A stretch of 53,593 nt of DNA. Origin: a virus. Positions 44,901 through 50,973 of this stretch are shown here, piece by piece; positions within the stretch are counted from its first letter, which is position 1; every line of letters begins with the position of its first letter. A program made the translations under genes and the position numbers. Where the stretch lies: positions 1-53,593 of IMG/VR virus record IMGVR_UViG_3300023108_000037; one strand, given 5' to 3'. The notes beneath the pieces are model-generated. The model made no database searches. It had not been told where the DNA came from and worked only from the letters and a program-made list of their open reading frames with translations.

Positions 44901-46554
44901 CTAAAGACAATGGTGCTCCAAGACTGGAAGATGTGTTAATTCTTTTTCTTATATCGTATGCGTCTAGTGGGTTGAGACCAGAGTAATCACCAGCACCAAG
45001 TGTGACTGCGTTGTCAGTTAGGTTTACGTTAATTACTTCTAAATTGGAAGCGGCAATTGTTTGTGATGCTCTTTCCACAACATCAACAATATCACCCAAC
45101 TTCAAACTAGATCTATCGATTGTGGCATCAAGGTTAAAAGTAGATCCACTGAAAGAAGTGACAAAATATCTTGCGGAGGTATTGTAGATCCAAGAATTGT
45201 AGAAGATTTTCTCATAAGAGTCATCTTGTTGGTCATTACTAATAACTTGACCAAGATTTTTAACAGAGATCAATGCTCCTTCTACAGCAGAGAAAATATC
45301 TTCTGTTTGTACAAATTTGTTTAAAACACCAGTCAATACAAATCTTACTGGTCTTGTAAGATCATTCTCCTCAAAAGCATAAACTTCTAGAGATTGTGTA
45401 ATCTCAGTTCTTGGATTAATACTTTCAGTTAAACCTTCACAACCAATAAATTGTGTAATTGTTTTGTCTGTGTAGGTTACAACATCGTTGCCAACAGAAA
45501 ATGATCCAGATTGTGGAAATCCAATTGTAGAGTCTACGGTAATTACGCTAGATCCTGCGGAGTGATCTCCAATCGTAAAACTGCTTCCAGGAATAACAAA
45601 CTTACCTTCAATCAGACTCTCATCATCAAAACCGATGAAAAGTGAGATTTTATAATAGGTTTGAACACCGATATCGTCTGTGGTTCCTCTTGTGAAAATT
45701 TCAACTTCTGAAATTGGTCCACTGGCAGCACCAATGCCATTAGATAGTTGAGCATCTTGGAAAAGGGTTGTTCCAGAGATTAATGCTGGATTACCACTAA
45801 TAAGTTTTGCAACTACGACTTCTCTACGAACATAGTTTGCATATGATGGTTTGGAAAGAAACTGCTCAAGGTCAATTACTTTGGAATCAATGCCAAAGAG
45901 AACCTTCATCAGAATCTTGATAGATTCTTCCGTACCTTTACTTTGATATAAACTTCTAGACTCTTTAATGAAATTATTTACATCAAGATTATCCGCAAGT
46001 GGACTATTTTCTAATCCAGGTGTATATAATCTTTTGAGTTTATTGTAAAACTCCTTAAGAAATAGCGCACTGAGGTTCTGAACACTAGTTCCAGCAGAGT
46101 GAGATTCCGCAACCGTTTCGGAAAATACTAATTCCTCTGGATCGTTAGGTGCTCTATATGAGGTAATGCCAGAAAAACCACGAACAACACCAGTAAAGGA
46201 ATTTGTAGTTACTCCAGTATATGTGATAACCTCATTACCTAATTTGATTAATCCGTATTCTTGCGGAAAACCTTTGGTGTTGGTTACAAATATTTCCGTA
46301 TCTGTCGTTGAAATACCAACAGTTACCGTGGACATTCCAGAAATGACATCTGGAGTCAGTGTTTCTAGTCTGAGGTATTTGTCAATATTTTCACCGAGAT
46401 CTACTGGACCACCAGCAAATTCTTGCGATGTATAGTAGGTTTGTAAAAAATCCACTACAAGCGGATTTTCATCTTTAATAAACTCAGGGAGTTGACTGTT
46501 TACAACATCCTGAATTTTAACTCTGGTATCAAAGACAGAATTCGTGTTTATCAT
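32986..46554 (-). CDS. gp7: Giant gp7-like baseplate wedge protein
   Basis: 4,522 residues, more than four times T4 gp7 (1,032), in one unbroken frame. The first ~340 residues carry the gp7-type start: TRVKIQDVVNSQLPEFIKDENPLVVDFLQTYYTSQEF, then FLKEFYNKLKRLYTPG and SIKILMKVLFGIDSKVIDLEQFLSKPSYANYVRR. Later parts include GxGY-type repeats (about 44235-44290, 43645-43695, 43120-43165, 40110-40165, 35715-35890), a YHYH-type domain (about residues 1250-1370), many short Gly/Thr/Val-rich strands (VGIGTT type) and a propeller-like section near the C-terminus (about 4105-4360). It follows gp6 with a four-base overlap (ATGA), as gp7 does in T4. The gp7 name rests on order and the N-terminal part; the rest is extra. 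Confidence 0.82.
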   Translation of the reverse strand: MINTNSVFDTRVKIQDVVNSQLPEFIKDENPLVVDFLQTYYTSQEFAGGPVDLGENIDKYLRLETLTPDVISGMSTVTVGISTTDTEIFVTNTKGFPQEYGLIKLGNEVITYTGVTTNSFTGVVRGFSGITSYRAPNDPEELVFSETVAESHSAGTSVQNLSALFLKEFYNKLKRLYTPGLENSPLADNLDVNNFIKESRSLYQSKGTEESIKILMKVLFGIDSKVIDLEQFLSKPSYANYVRREVVVAKLISGNPALISGTTLFQDAQLSNGIGAASGPISEVEIFTRGTTDDIGVQTYYKISLFIGFDDESLIEGKFVIPGSSFTIGDHSAGSSVITVDSTIGFPQSGSFSVGNDVVTYTDKTITQFIGCEGLTESINPRTEITQSLEVYAFEENDLTRPVRFVLTGVLNKFVQTEDIFSAVEGALISVKNLGQVISNDQQDDSYEKIFYNSWIYNTSARYFVTSFSGSTFNLDATIDRSSLKLGDIVDVVERASQTIAASNLEVINVNLTDNAVTLGAGDYSGLNPLDAYDIRKRINTSSSLGAPLSLGDNVVSSDVLNTYIENNEFAYVASNSLPSYVIRPVTTEIQIATASTASGAIQNYDINELSYDTLSFPDVVPFFTGDEIVYSPASGIPAISGLSTNASYFVEVQPAPNNNRIKLSLSRSFLAAGSFVRFNPTDSGPHDFILAEQREGSIQPQKLLKKFPLSQNLRTGSKDSTPTGSTGMLINGVEISNYKVDESVFYGPLNRVNVFNGGNNYDVANTPKVVVGDSPVATGTTALVQPVVTGSFEDILVDPVNFDIEEVLSVEITGGNGDGATASATLASEFREVFFNANVLTEGGGVDTSDNTITFQTQHNFQTGDPIVYNALGNPALGIATNTDNDAVQGLTLQTGNIYFSKFINSRTIQVHNTKLDAQLGINTIGITTENNAGLMKFRTTDKKLKIDRLNVLNPGQGYSNRKLIVQSTGINTANDSVVFDNHNFTNGDFVEYEFFDTAISGLSTTVQYKVLNVSENEFRLVNAGVGGTDLSNFNRNKFVSLETVGVGSHIFKYPEIVVTIKAVTTQQEEGTFTATPIVRGPIVDAYLYEPGTDYGSEILNFERTPGITVVSGTGAEVRPVILNGRIDSVFVLSGGSGYTSPPELEVSSNPVGVATTGTGARLRALTNNVGVVTSVVVLSQGLNYDKDTTTIKANSVGSGAILNASVRRLGVNKFAKINDNGGEIVAPTPEKGLEYAAIGYGVTLRNAFGDNGAFHSPIIGWAYDGNPIYGSYGYNDPENIQSGTKRVGTGYTANINFISNRPNSTTFPLGFFVEDYRFTDVGDLDEFNGRFTITNEFPEGIYAYYATIDSNNNPQFPFFIGNSYRSKTILENVDPAFSIDQRFDFNSSDLIRNTFPQKIGERGASYDFAIEPYKVFSQDSVVDIVGSGSVESISVASTGNARYAVGDTINFGETDTGFGLAAEVSEIGGRSILSVASTETSYENAIVKWRDNKTVEVSISPNFDLNDNDVVQITGLSTFVQNLDGAHVIDTFVEPAKLIVGMGTTGASGMTTDITVTNVPISVGSSVKLSNETFGILNVFSGDGIIRVQRFPSETASGGVGHTAGETVTYPPQRFHISVETPYFESKEQDTVNFNPFEAVGIGITAGFTTSRSYRFNNRIETRTIPTQNIFLENHPFQTNQPITFSVGLGTTSIGVSTSPTGTVFYLPDLVYAVKNSKDTIGLATVLNGDQVFFRDVSYTNLYDYQFASRFEQITADVKKITATVSTGETHGLADNDIIKLSVKSGLSTGVGAASTVVFKIAEEKILVNPVAISSAGVNTSTNIITLSDHDYTTGVKVYYESSEVIGGLSTGSYYVFAIDKDNFRLTETRLDAISSPPTFVSLTSVGGTSQTLSLVNPPIEIFRNNDVVFNLEDPTLSGYNLQVYYDDEYQNPVVSTGKTTNFLVSTFGTNGTAGAGATIGFSTNFPSILYYNFDKGGFISTSDKDVNAYNQLKYSNSKFSGTYKVTGVTSTTFNVNLTQVPEKITYNLSESDSLEYTTTSTTATGSIANVKLVFGGLKYETVPSISSITSAEGVDSILRLNSSTIGKLEDVRLLTPGFSYPSDKTLTPTANVPNELSVTNFQTIDTIIVESGGKNYLTPPGLVLYDSSTGDVVTDFQGSTELSGSAVSPTTLVDGEETAGVRIDRNPVGLKDDVVYGAATVGNDNGISIVSVASSTDNQVTLSISTPILGFTTAPFRSGDKIFVEGIGLASTDGQGHNSSDYGYQYFTVSSYNASVNPNQLSYDLSSFVTTNTGIAVTNPGLFSNVVKEDDLPEFKVIKKNSLFEPGEILFLNGVEVIGSTNLTVSSFNALTGKLNINGTTPIQSGDTLTGAVSGAKCTISNISTKVGRFEIDSTSKFIKGWSDDIGKLSEDYQVTGDNDYYQRMSYSIQSEKAFNDIISFVNDNVHPAGYRNFADTQISPKGNVGLSFTTAQEDPFLVLDIYDGAKRVDTINDFDFALDVDATENTSKSIELLNVPITDFILNKSNRVVTIDDISSQFLNEDADELLEFKDVAIFGDGRKTNKFLTQIVDVTNDAEMSLKEIVLINNNEDTFLFEKVGLGDSIGELDGFFDEDTNQYSLRFTPVEKFNTDYEVKLLQTFFDNDISGLGSQSIGFVDVIAKTQNVSAGVGTTVLGFSTSVTDTFYTSVEIFDEFEQDVDYTELILTHDGTDTYLSELAAFNNRVGLNGLSGPFIGSFTSSIDSGVVSLIYNNNGSNEVRVRTQTIGIGTTAAGIGTYRFKFTGTEDGTERTGRFESDFAEVTGGTPTVITGINSITDGGMKATVRVSIGDTQAIHQVYILNDEKDRKNLYVLSYPFLSVNDNNGIGTFSADYSNDGVDLKFHPDYSGDILVQSFSEILNRDLDNNGDATGIGDLIYGNVNQNVSQSVYYGINQREILEFDAKFNGVDIFAKTFNPTQAGVVSTTTGIFTLDHFFSTAEPLDYVAGSNLIGVAGTGMVYYTGVGATERLPDTVYAIRDNQAQFRVAISSANALSGTAVTFAALGAGNKHVFAMQKRAEKALITLDGIVQSPLSKTPLSEQIMHDVGAGTTIIQLSGISSIRPADLLKVDNELMKVSVVGLGTTIAAGVGAIGTLPIVQVERGFVGSSVTAHSQFGAVSVFRGAFDIVDSKIHFTEAPMGAGREDLDSRGLTIPRSNFNGRVYLRKDYGTNLIFDDISDKFDGVTADFTLTSDGNNVTGIGSTGGNGLVFINGVFQAPSTPNNTENNFAITEVSGISSVIFTGITSVGGDQIVDPSDINLNQLPRGGVPISFGSTNGLGYAPLRKAVAEPTVTLGQITNIAGVPTTGVFSAISDAEYDNATGILTVTTSSDHELNTGDKIELKSLTFACPADGPFTNVYQFPSEIGVNFKISSFDYDNLTGIATVGLTSAHNFRVGRLVDLANIGMACSTPHTGITNSIFPDGSSGRKAVGVNTNRYPILGIGGTNTFVIDVGVSTITHVYAGAGATAGDAYEVKPYGPYYANRILSSNKFETQVGVVTFAHTYQSGGTFAKWTIADFGSGYSTVTAPAIAVTESGHTGTPAEITATVGAGGTLAFNIVAAGSGYTNPTINIQEPSYDNLVIEGVSRLATGATTITGIGMSVTIGVLGINTVYNSKPITNFVYDEILGLSTVSVAGHGFTTGDVIKVSNVEFEPYAPVGDAGDFFPGYSTSNYIVLSVIDDGNFTINIGAATTQVKYNYIGAGGVVRTGIGATLFEVQKFEITKPGYSFRRGDRVRVVGMTTDPLAGDDFQEFEIEVVDTFEDAFSSWQFGELDYIDSVKPFQDGTRSRFPLAYNDQLISFEVDKQDADSALIDLNSLLLVFINGIIQEPGEAYDFEGGTSITFVEPPAPEDNVSIFFYRGKVGVDSFLQATTETVKPGDDVQLRRSPRIELNEISRTFDNLSQETNRAIVGITSASEIETSLYRGDGVSTTEPKLLAWTKQKVDKVLGGEFVSKARDSIEAQIYPTAKLLKSVERDTTTFFVEDTSLFLGVDPSGDPDSNFGGLLVAGIPTSGIGSTTTVDTERVSGILDTNVTGYAGVVTGITTAYARLEEFYPFDAEKLIYRKGISLVDGSKNDLQAIFLKPDGTRMYVADQNTLTITEWQLATPFEIDTATVNNSNQLGISTQVQNIYDLYFRDDGTKLFTLGRGAQAPFVTQFNEFSLSSAWDLTSDTQAGVETSTTIANQTQNHRGLQVVDTGSAIITISPNSSALYKYDMASAFDITSVSFASSQALTDDDAATTDFVMSVAGDKMIVLGGDSEKIIEYDLSTPYDVTTVGVATTSTLSVGAGATVSMTAKPDGERAYVLNLSGVGSQYHFSIPPAGLGLTFELDLRDVPTLAERQQLVQGYRVLVFDTGVGTGLTTLVGSATSVGIGTTNIIGISTDKLDNIYEAYYTQFSGTVGILTCQVDPDTNTVGVATTGTYLEPAGKIVWGRISNITRSDDPIEIAVDGNSFEVGMTTYPTIQRRDAGLRSTGALSRK

Positions 46555-48458
46555 TTCCTACTTAATTGTCCGTTGGTATAACTGGATGCTACAGGGAACC
46601 CTACTCCTGAAATTTGTTCACCCGATGAAATGGTGTCCCTTGCCATATTTATGGTACTATTTGAGATATCCAGTTGCAAATACAGGTCTTTCAGACCAAT
46701 AACATCATTGGATTCTGGAACTGCCTGAATTTCAATAATTCCGTCAGATTTAACTGTTGATGTTATATTAACTGTGTTGATTAATATTTCACCTTTTACA
46801 TAATCAATGGTTCCAGCGGCAGGAACAACCACAATTGGACCAGCATCAGATTCTTTTACAATTGCAATAGCACCTTTTAGTTTATCTGCGTTTGGAACGT
46901 CAGTAAAGTACAAAAGATCGGAAGATCCTTGAACTGTGAATCCTGTACTTTTAATATTGAATCCTTCACTAACAACATGGAACTCATTTCCATAGCAAAG
47001 TTCATATTGCGTGAATGAATTAAGAATAGATCTCAAATTACGTCTAATAATCACTCTCGTGATGTTAGAAGTAATAGCTTCATTAGTATTATCAATAATT
47101 TTTACAGTTTTACTATATTTGAACCTACCACCAAATTTGTTTAAGTCAATAGAGTCTGCATAAGTGTTCAAACTCGATGTAACATCACTTTGAAGTTGAT
47201 TTACGTCAGAAACTTGAGCAGCATTGAAAAATACCGTGGATTGCAGTTCAATAAACAGAAGTTTCAGATCCTCAATTCTTTGATTAACACCAGCAACGGA
47301 AAAATCCTTCAATTTGCTCAAAATTTGACTTTTTGTGAAGTCAGATAAGAATGTTCCGTTTTTAGGTTTGATACTCAGTACAACAGTCCCAAATTCTGGG
47401 GGATCTAACTCTTCACCACCAACAACAGAGACAGATTCTGTATCTGGGTAAATTCTTTGGACAATAGCTTCATAATCTTTTGCAGTTACCGCTCTATATT
47501 GAGAAGAGTACAGTCTTGGTGCATAATATTTTACAGAGTCAATAGATTCAATATCAGAACCATTAACTGCAGACTGATTCGTCGTTACAGATACTGTATT
47601 CGTTGGTAAAAACGTAGCTCCAATGCTATTTGTTACTGTTCCAGTATATGAGAAGTTTGTAGGTCCATTTCCTGAAGACCCATCAGTTACAATATAAGAA
47701 ACTTCAATAATAGAACCATCTTCTAACTTTTTGCCAAAAATACCATCACCAAAAAGTAATTCATATCGTTCATCTGAAATTTCTTGAATAAGATAGATCT
47801 CAGAGATGGATGTAACGTCAATAATATTTTCTACTTGCTTATATTCACGACCAACGGTGTCCTGAGGACCTCTTACAGTCACTCTGATGGAACTTGTATC
47901 GATTCCTGGGTTATCTAAGATAAATCTCTGATTGACTGATGCATTGACCTGAAACTGCTTTGTAAGCAGTGTACCCTGGTAGACATCTATTGAACTAAAC
48001 GATGCCCTTCTAGGTCCATTTCCGTTGGTGTCAGCCCCTGTTAATACACTAGTTGTGGTGATGTCCTCAGGAATCGAAAATATGACTGAACTATTGTCTG
48101 CAGAACCAACAGCGACCAAACCTTTTTCAAGAGTTACAGTGGGACTAGTTCCTGTATACTCAATGTCAAAACTTACCTGTGCCTGTGCAGATTTTCTTGA
48201 TCTAGGAACATATCCAATGTTTCTAGCAAGAGAAACTACGTTTTCTCTCAACGTAGCGGAGTCAATGAACGACTCATTCACCACCATATTGGTGTTGAAC
48301 GCTGTAATGTAAGTATTATATGCTAAAGTGTCGATAAGAACAGCAAAGTTCGACCCTTCAAAGTCAAAATCGGTAAAATTCGAGTTCGCTCTCAAATAAG
48401 ACTTAATAGAAGCCTTAATTTGATCAAAATCTAAGTTTGTAAACTTGGTTAGTGGCAT
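46551..48458 (-). CDS. gp6: Baseplate wedge protein gp6
   Basis: 635 residues (T4: 660). It forms the inner ring of the baseplate, linking the wedges. The opening, LTKFTNLDFDQIKASIKSYLRANSNFTDFDFEGSNFAVLIDTLAYNTYITAFNTNMVVNESFIDSATLRENVVSLARNIGYVPRSRKSA, is diagnostic of gp6 / baseplate-J-like proteins. The middle has the EISDERYELLFGDGIFGKKLEDGS segment and the RAVTAKDYEAIVQRIYPDTESVSVVGGEELDPPEFGTVVLSIKP block, also typical. The ATG directly follows the gp25 stop with no gap and the end overlaps the gp7-like start. Confidence 0.96.
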   Translation of the reverse strand: MPLTKFTNLDFDQIKASIKSYLRANSNFTDFDFEGSNFAVLIDTLAYNTYITAFNTNMVVNESFIDSATLRENVVSLARNIGYVPRSRKSAQAQVSFDIEYTGTSPTVTLEKGLVAVGSADNSSVIFSIPEDITTTSVLTGADTNGNGPRRASFSSIDVYQGTLLTKQFQVNASVNQRFILDNPGIDTSSIRVTVRGPQDTVGREYKQVENIIDVTSISEIYLIQEISDERYELLFGDGIFGKKLEDGSIIEVSYIVTDGSSGNGPTNFSYTGTVTNSIGATFLPTNTVSVTTNQSAVNGSDIESIDSVKYYAPRLYSSQYRAVTAKDYEAIVQRIYPDTESVSVVGGEELDPPEFGTVVLSIKPKNGTFLSDFTKSQILSKLKDFSVAGVNQRIEDLKLLFIELQSTVFFNAAQVSDVNQLQSDVTSSLNTYADSIDLNKFGGRFKYSKTVKIIDNTNEAITSNITRVIIRRNLRSILNSFTQYELCYGNEFHVVSEGFNIKSTGFTVQGSSDLLYFTDVPNADKLKGAIAIVKESDAGPIVVVPAAGTIDYVKGEILINTVNITSTVKSDGIIEIQAVPESNDVIGLKDLYLQLDISNSTINMARDTISSGEQISGVGFPVASSYTNGQLSRK

Positions 48459-48860
48459 TTATCTCGTAACCTCAAGTAAGAAGGATACATTTTGCGGTGG
48501 TAAATCTTGTCCAACAATGTCAAAAAAGACATTTACTTCAAAACTATTGTCGTCTGGTCTTGGAAACACCTCAACATTCAAATTTGCGGCTCTTGCTTCA
48601 TAATTTAAGATGGTTTCTTCAATTTGATCTGCTATTACAGCCGCAGTACCATAATCACAAAACCCAAATAGCGTATCTCTAACGTCAGAACCCAAATCTG
48701 GGTTAAAAAATCGCTCAGTTGGAATAGTTTCTACTAAATTACGCACAGAGCGTGCGATTGCACGCTCATTTGTAAGCACAGGAAGGTCTTTTGTGATTGG
48801 GTGTGGTGCAAAAGACAAAGAAATGTCCTTAAATGCCCTAGATGTGCGATTTAGTGCCAT
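48459..48860 (-). CDS. gp25: Baseplate wedge protein gp25
   Basis: 133 residues (T4: 132). It belongs to the lysozyme-like gp25 family that seeds sheath polymerisation with gp6. Recognisable are FKDISLSFAPHPITKDLPVLTNERAIARSVRNLVETIPTERFFNPDLGSDVRDTLF and a final beta part with RAANLNVEVFPRPDDNSFEVNVFFDIVGQDLPPQNVSFLLEVTR. The EPR-like motif common in this family is represented by TERFFNP. A late-type octamer lies 29 bases upstream and no strong Shine-Dalgarno is seen. It heads the run gp25-gp6-gp7. Confidence 0.96.
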   Translation of the reverse strand: MALNRTSRAFKDISLSFAPHPITKDLPVLTNERAIARSVRNLVETIPTERFFNPDLGSDVRDTLFGFCDYGTAAVIADQIEETILNYEARAANLNVEVFPRPDDNSFEVNVFFDIVGQDLPPQNVSFLLEVTR

Positions 48861-48887
48861 GAAAAGGCATAATTTTAGATTATGAAC

Positions 48888-49085
48888 CTATTTATCAGGT
48901 TTTCCATAAGTTGGTTCGGTTCCATATTCCCAATCATCGTAATCTTCGTCATTACGAATCTCTTCATGAAGCACAGTTTGACGCTTCATGTCATTAATAT
49001 GGTCTCCAACGACTTCTCTCAACATTTTTTCATGCATTCGAGCACCTAAATTGTCCAAAAAGTCGCTTTCTGGTAAATTTTGCAT
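48888..49085 (-). CDS. Small charged protein of unknown function
   Basis: 65 residues. The first half is helical (PESDFLDNLGARMHEKMLREVVGDHINDMKRQTVLHEEIRNDED) and the second half is an acidic, aromatic tail (YDDWEYGTEPTYGKPDK). I see no named domain. AGAGG lies about eight bases before the ATG. In the leader, CCTCT at about 49120 can pair with the AGAGG, so translation could be affected by folding; that is a weak inference. It lies just upstream of gp25. Confidence 0.65.
   Translation of the reverse strand: MQNLPESDFLDNLGARMHEKMLREVVGDHINDMKRQTVLHEEIRNDEDYDDWEYGTEPTYGKPDK
48889..48896 (-). promoter_or_regulatory. Late-promoter-like octamer GATAAATA (gp25)
   Basis: Seven of eight bases match TATAAATA, 29 bases upstream of gp25 and overlapping the end of the 65-residue gene. 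Confidence 0.55.
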
Positions 49086-49143
49086 GGGAGAATCCTCTCT
49101 GTAAGTCCGTTAGAACTTTTAGAGGGGTTGCTATCCCTTATTT

Positions 49144-49812
49144 TTATTTATTTTCCTCTTCTTGATCACTTTCTTCAGGTGTTTTCCAGAAATATTCATC
49201 CGTATCACCCAGTCTAGCCCATTTTAGACCAATTTCAGTCCTATAAAACTTAGTAGAAATTTTAAAATCAGGAGTTTTTGGTGATTCTGGAGTCCTAGAT
49301 GGACTATACAGTCTCATTCTATTATTGGGATATAGAACGAACTGACCGTTTTCTAGTAGTAGACAATTGTGAGACTTATGTTCTTCAGGCATTTCACTAG
49401 TTCCACAATCAATTTTATCATTGTATGGATGATAGTTATCTAAACTGAATAGATATTCTCCTTTCAAATGTCCAAAGTCACGAGTTCGTACTTCAAAATC
49501 CAATTCTCCAATATGTTGTTTCTTTATACAAATAACACCATAACTCATACAATCCCAAAATTGGAGATTTGTAAGATCTAAATCAGGCTCTGGAGTTTTT
49601 GGAGACGAGACAAATGCAGAAATTGGTAATTTATCATATAGTGCCCCATATTCAGGCAAATATGTCTCAAAATAAAAAGAGCGTCCAGGTAAGGACTTTG
49701 CAGTCACCCAGACGCCTTCTACAAACTCGCCATGACCGTCCTGAAGGTCTCTCAGGTATTCTTTACGAACCCAGACTTTTTGTGGAGGGAGATTAGCAAT
49801 CAAACATGCCAT
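49144..49812 (-). CDS. Conserved-type protein of unknown function upstream of gp25
   Basis: 222 residues, mixed alpha/beta, ending in an acidic tail (TPEESDQEEENK). Blocks include KVWVRKEYLRDLQDGHGEFVEGVWVTAKSLPGRSFYFETYLPEYGALYDKLPISAF, NLQFWDCMSYGVICI, and SLDNYHPYNDKIDCGTSEMPEEHKSHNCLLLENGQFVLYPNNRMRLY. It does not resemble a known enzyme to me. I believe related proteins occur near gp25 in other cyanophages, so it may be a conserved late gene. It sits between the small basic 50-residue gene and the 65-residue gene. Confidence 0.75.
   Translation of the reverse strand: MACLIANLPPQKVWVRKEYLRDLQDGHGEFVEGVWVTAKSLPGRSFYFETYLPEYGALYDKLPISAFVSSPKTPEPDLDLTNLQFWDCMSYGVICIKKQHIGELDFEVRTRDFGHLKGEYLFSLDNYHPYNDKIDCGTSEMPEEHKSHNCLLLENGQFVLYPNNRMRLYSPSRTPESPKTPDFKISTKFYRTEIGLKWARLGDTDEYFWKTPEESDQEEENK
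49145..49152 (-). promoter_or_regulatory. Late-promoter-like octamer AATAAATA
   Basis: Seven of eight bases match TATAAATA, 60 bases upstream of the 65-residue gene and overlapping the end of the 222-residue gene. The distance is longer than for the others, so it is less certain. Confidence 0.4.
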
Positions 49813-49840
49813 GGTGATTTTACATTACTACATGTATGTA

Positions 49841-49993
49841 TTACCCCCTACCTTGTCCCCGATACCTCTTACGAGCCGAGTTACGAGACGTTGCTGAGAG
49901 TTTGGTATTCTTTGATTTACCCTGACGAGTTGTTTTGGGTTTACCTGGTTCAAAGTTAAGACCAGAAATACCGACTTTACTGCGTACTGCCAT
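49841..49993 (-). CDS. Small very basic protein, 50 residues
   Basis: A short gene with ATG at 49993, GAGG three bases upstream and a TAA stop. The protein starts MAVRSKVGISGLNFEPGKP and continues with Lys/Arg/Ser/Thr/Gly (KTTRQGKSKNTK, then SARKRYRGQGRG). Fifteen of 50 residues are Lys or Arg and there are no acidic residues except one Glu. It overlaps the 61-residue gene by 17 bases. Such a tail could bind DNA or RNA; this is inference. Its maintained frame, start signal and composition argue that it is real. Confidence 0.72.
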   Translation of the reverse strand: MAVRSKVGISGLNFEPGKPKTTRQGKSKNTKLSATSRNSARKRYRGQGRG

Positions 49994-50162
49994 TGACCTC
50001 AATAGTTTCAAATGTAATTTCGGAGGGGTCTGGTCTACCAGTGCTGTAATAAGACTGTGCCAGACCCTCCATTTCGTCGAAGAACTGTTCTTCTGTCAGA
50101 TTGCTGACGAGCACCGAACCCTGACAGATGATATTATACAACGTCTTGGGTCGGTTTGTCAT
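49977..50162 (-). CDS. Small conserved-type protein of unknown function
   Basis: 61 residues (MTNRPKTLYNIICQGSVLVSNLTEEQFFDEMEGLAQSYYSTGRPDPSEI and a short end). It reads like a compact alpha/beta protein: a strand with IICQGSVLVSNLTEEQFFDEMEGLAQSYY, the pattern of small phage proteins in this position, but with no named domain that I can give. GATGAGG lies about eight bases before the ATG. It overlaps the stop of the glycosyltransferase-like gene by one base and the basic 50-residue gene by 17 bases. Confidence 0.72.
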   Translation of the reverse strand: MTNRPKTLYNIICQGSVLVSNLTEEQFFDEMEGLAQSYYSTGRPDPSEITFETIEVNGSTQ

Positions 50163-50926
50163 CAGATAACCCTCATCTTTTCGTGACCGACACGAATGCG
50201 TGGGTCACACCAGATTTCATATCCTGCATCGATGGCATCGAGACAGAAAGATACGTCCTCACCACACATGTCCTGAACTTCACCAGAGTTGAAGCGTTGC
50301 ATCTTAGGTGCGAACCAGGGATACTCCATCTTCTCATTCTCAAACACACCGTGCTTGATCAGAACCCAACCAAAACCAGTGTAGTCAACAGTGAAAGGTT
50401 TACGACGCTTGGACATCGTATCACCAGTTTCGTGGTTCATGACACCACCATTGTTCTTGAAGTCATCTTCTTCAAGCCAGTGAGCAACGGAAGAAGTGCT
50501 ACCGTCTTCGGTCAGATACCAACCACAGGCAATCTCTTTCTCCATCAGAACCAACTGATAGAACTTGTCAGTATTGAAGACGATATCAGAGTCAATCCAG
50601 AGTTGATAATCATACTTCAGTTTCCCATCCCAGGGAATCTGATTGGGACCACGCAGAACGTTTGCACCGAGGCACTTGCAACGGGCAAAGTTCACCATGG
50701 AACTGTAATCTTGTGAAATTTGAATTTGAGCACCAGCACCGACCAAATCAAAACACATCTGAGTGAATGATTTCAAGAATGCGAAAGAGCAACCACGACC
50801 AGGCATACAGAAGACAATTGACTTGCCCCTGATCATTTCTTTTGCCTTGTCGTAATCCCACTCTCCACCTTGTTGTGCAGCAGGTCGTTCTGGGGCTTTT
50901 GCTTTAACAGTGAATCCTTTAGCCAT
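50162..50926 (-). CDS. Glycosyltransferase-like protein (GT-A / family 2 type)
   Basis: 254 residues. After a basic, Pro/Ala-rich first 30 residues there is a GT-A-like fold: strand KSIVFCMPGRGCSFAFLKSF (about 35-54), then QIQISQDYSSMVNFARCKCLGANVLRG, and a DSD metal motif in LWIDSDIVFN (109-118), which would bind the sugar-nucleotide metal. Near the end, GEDVSFCLDAIDAGYEIWCDPRIRVGHEK matches the usual acceptor-side ED..FC......GY.I..DP....GH end of GT2 enzymes. Substrate is unknown. A target on the virion (fibre or baseplate) is possible from its late-gene neighbourhood, but that is inference. It lies between the oxygenase and small genes. Confidence 0.72.
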   Translation of the reverse strand: MAKGFTVKAKAPERPAAQQGGEWDYDKAKEMIRGKSIVFCMPGRGCSFAFLKSFTQMCFDLVGAGAQIQISQDYSSMVNFARCKCLGANVLRGPNQIPWDGKLKYDYQLWIDSDIVFNTDKFYQLVLMEKEIACGWYLTEDGSTSSVAHWLEEDDFKNNGGVMNHETGDTMSKRRKPFTVDYTGFGWVLIKHGVFENEKMEYPWFAPKMQRFNSGEVQDMCGEDVSFCLDAIDAGYEIWCDPRIRVGHEKMRVI

Positions 50927-50973
50927 AACCTAGAAAATCTACATCAGTATTCTAACAAAGTATATATCGTTTG

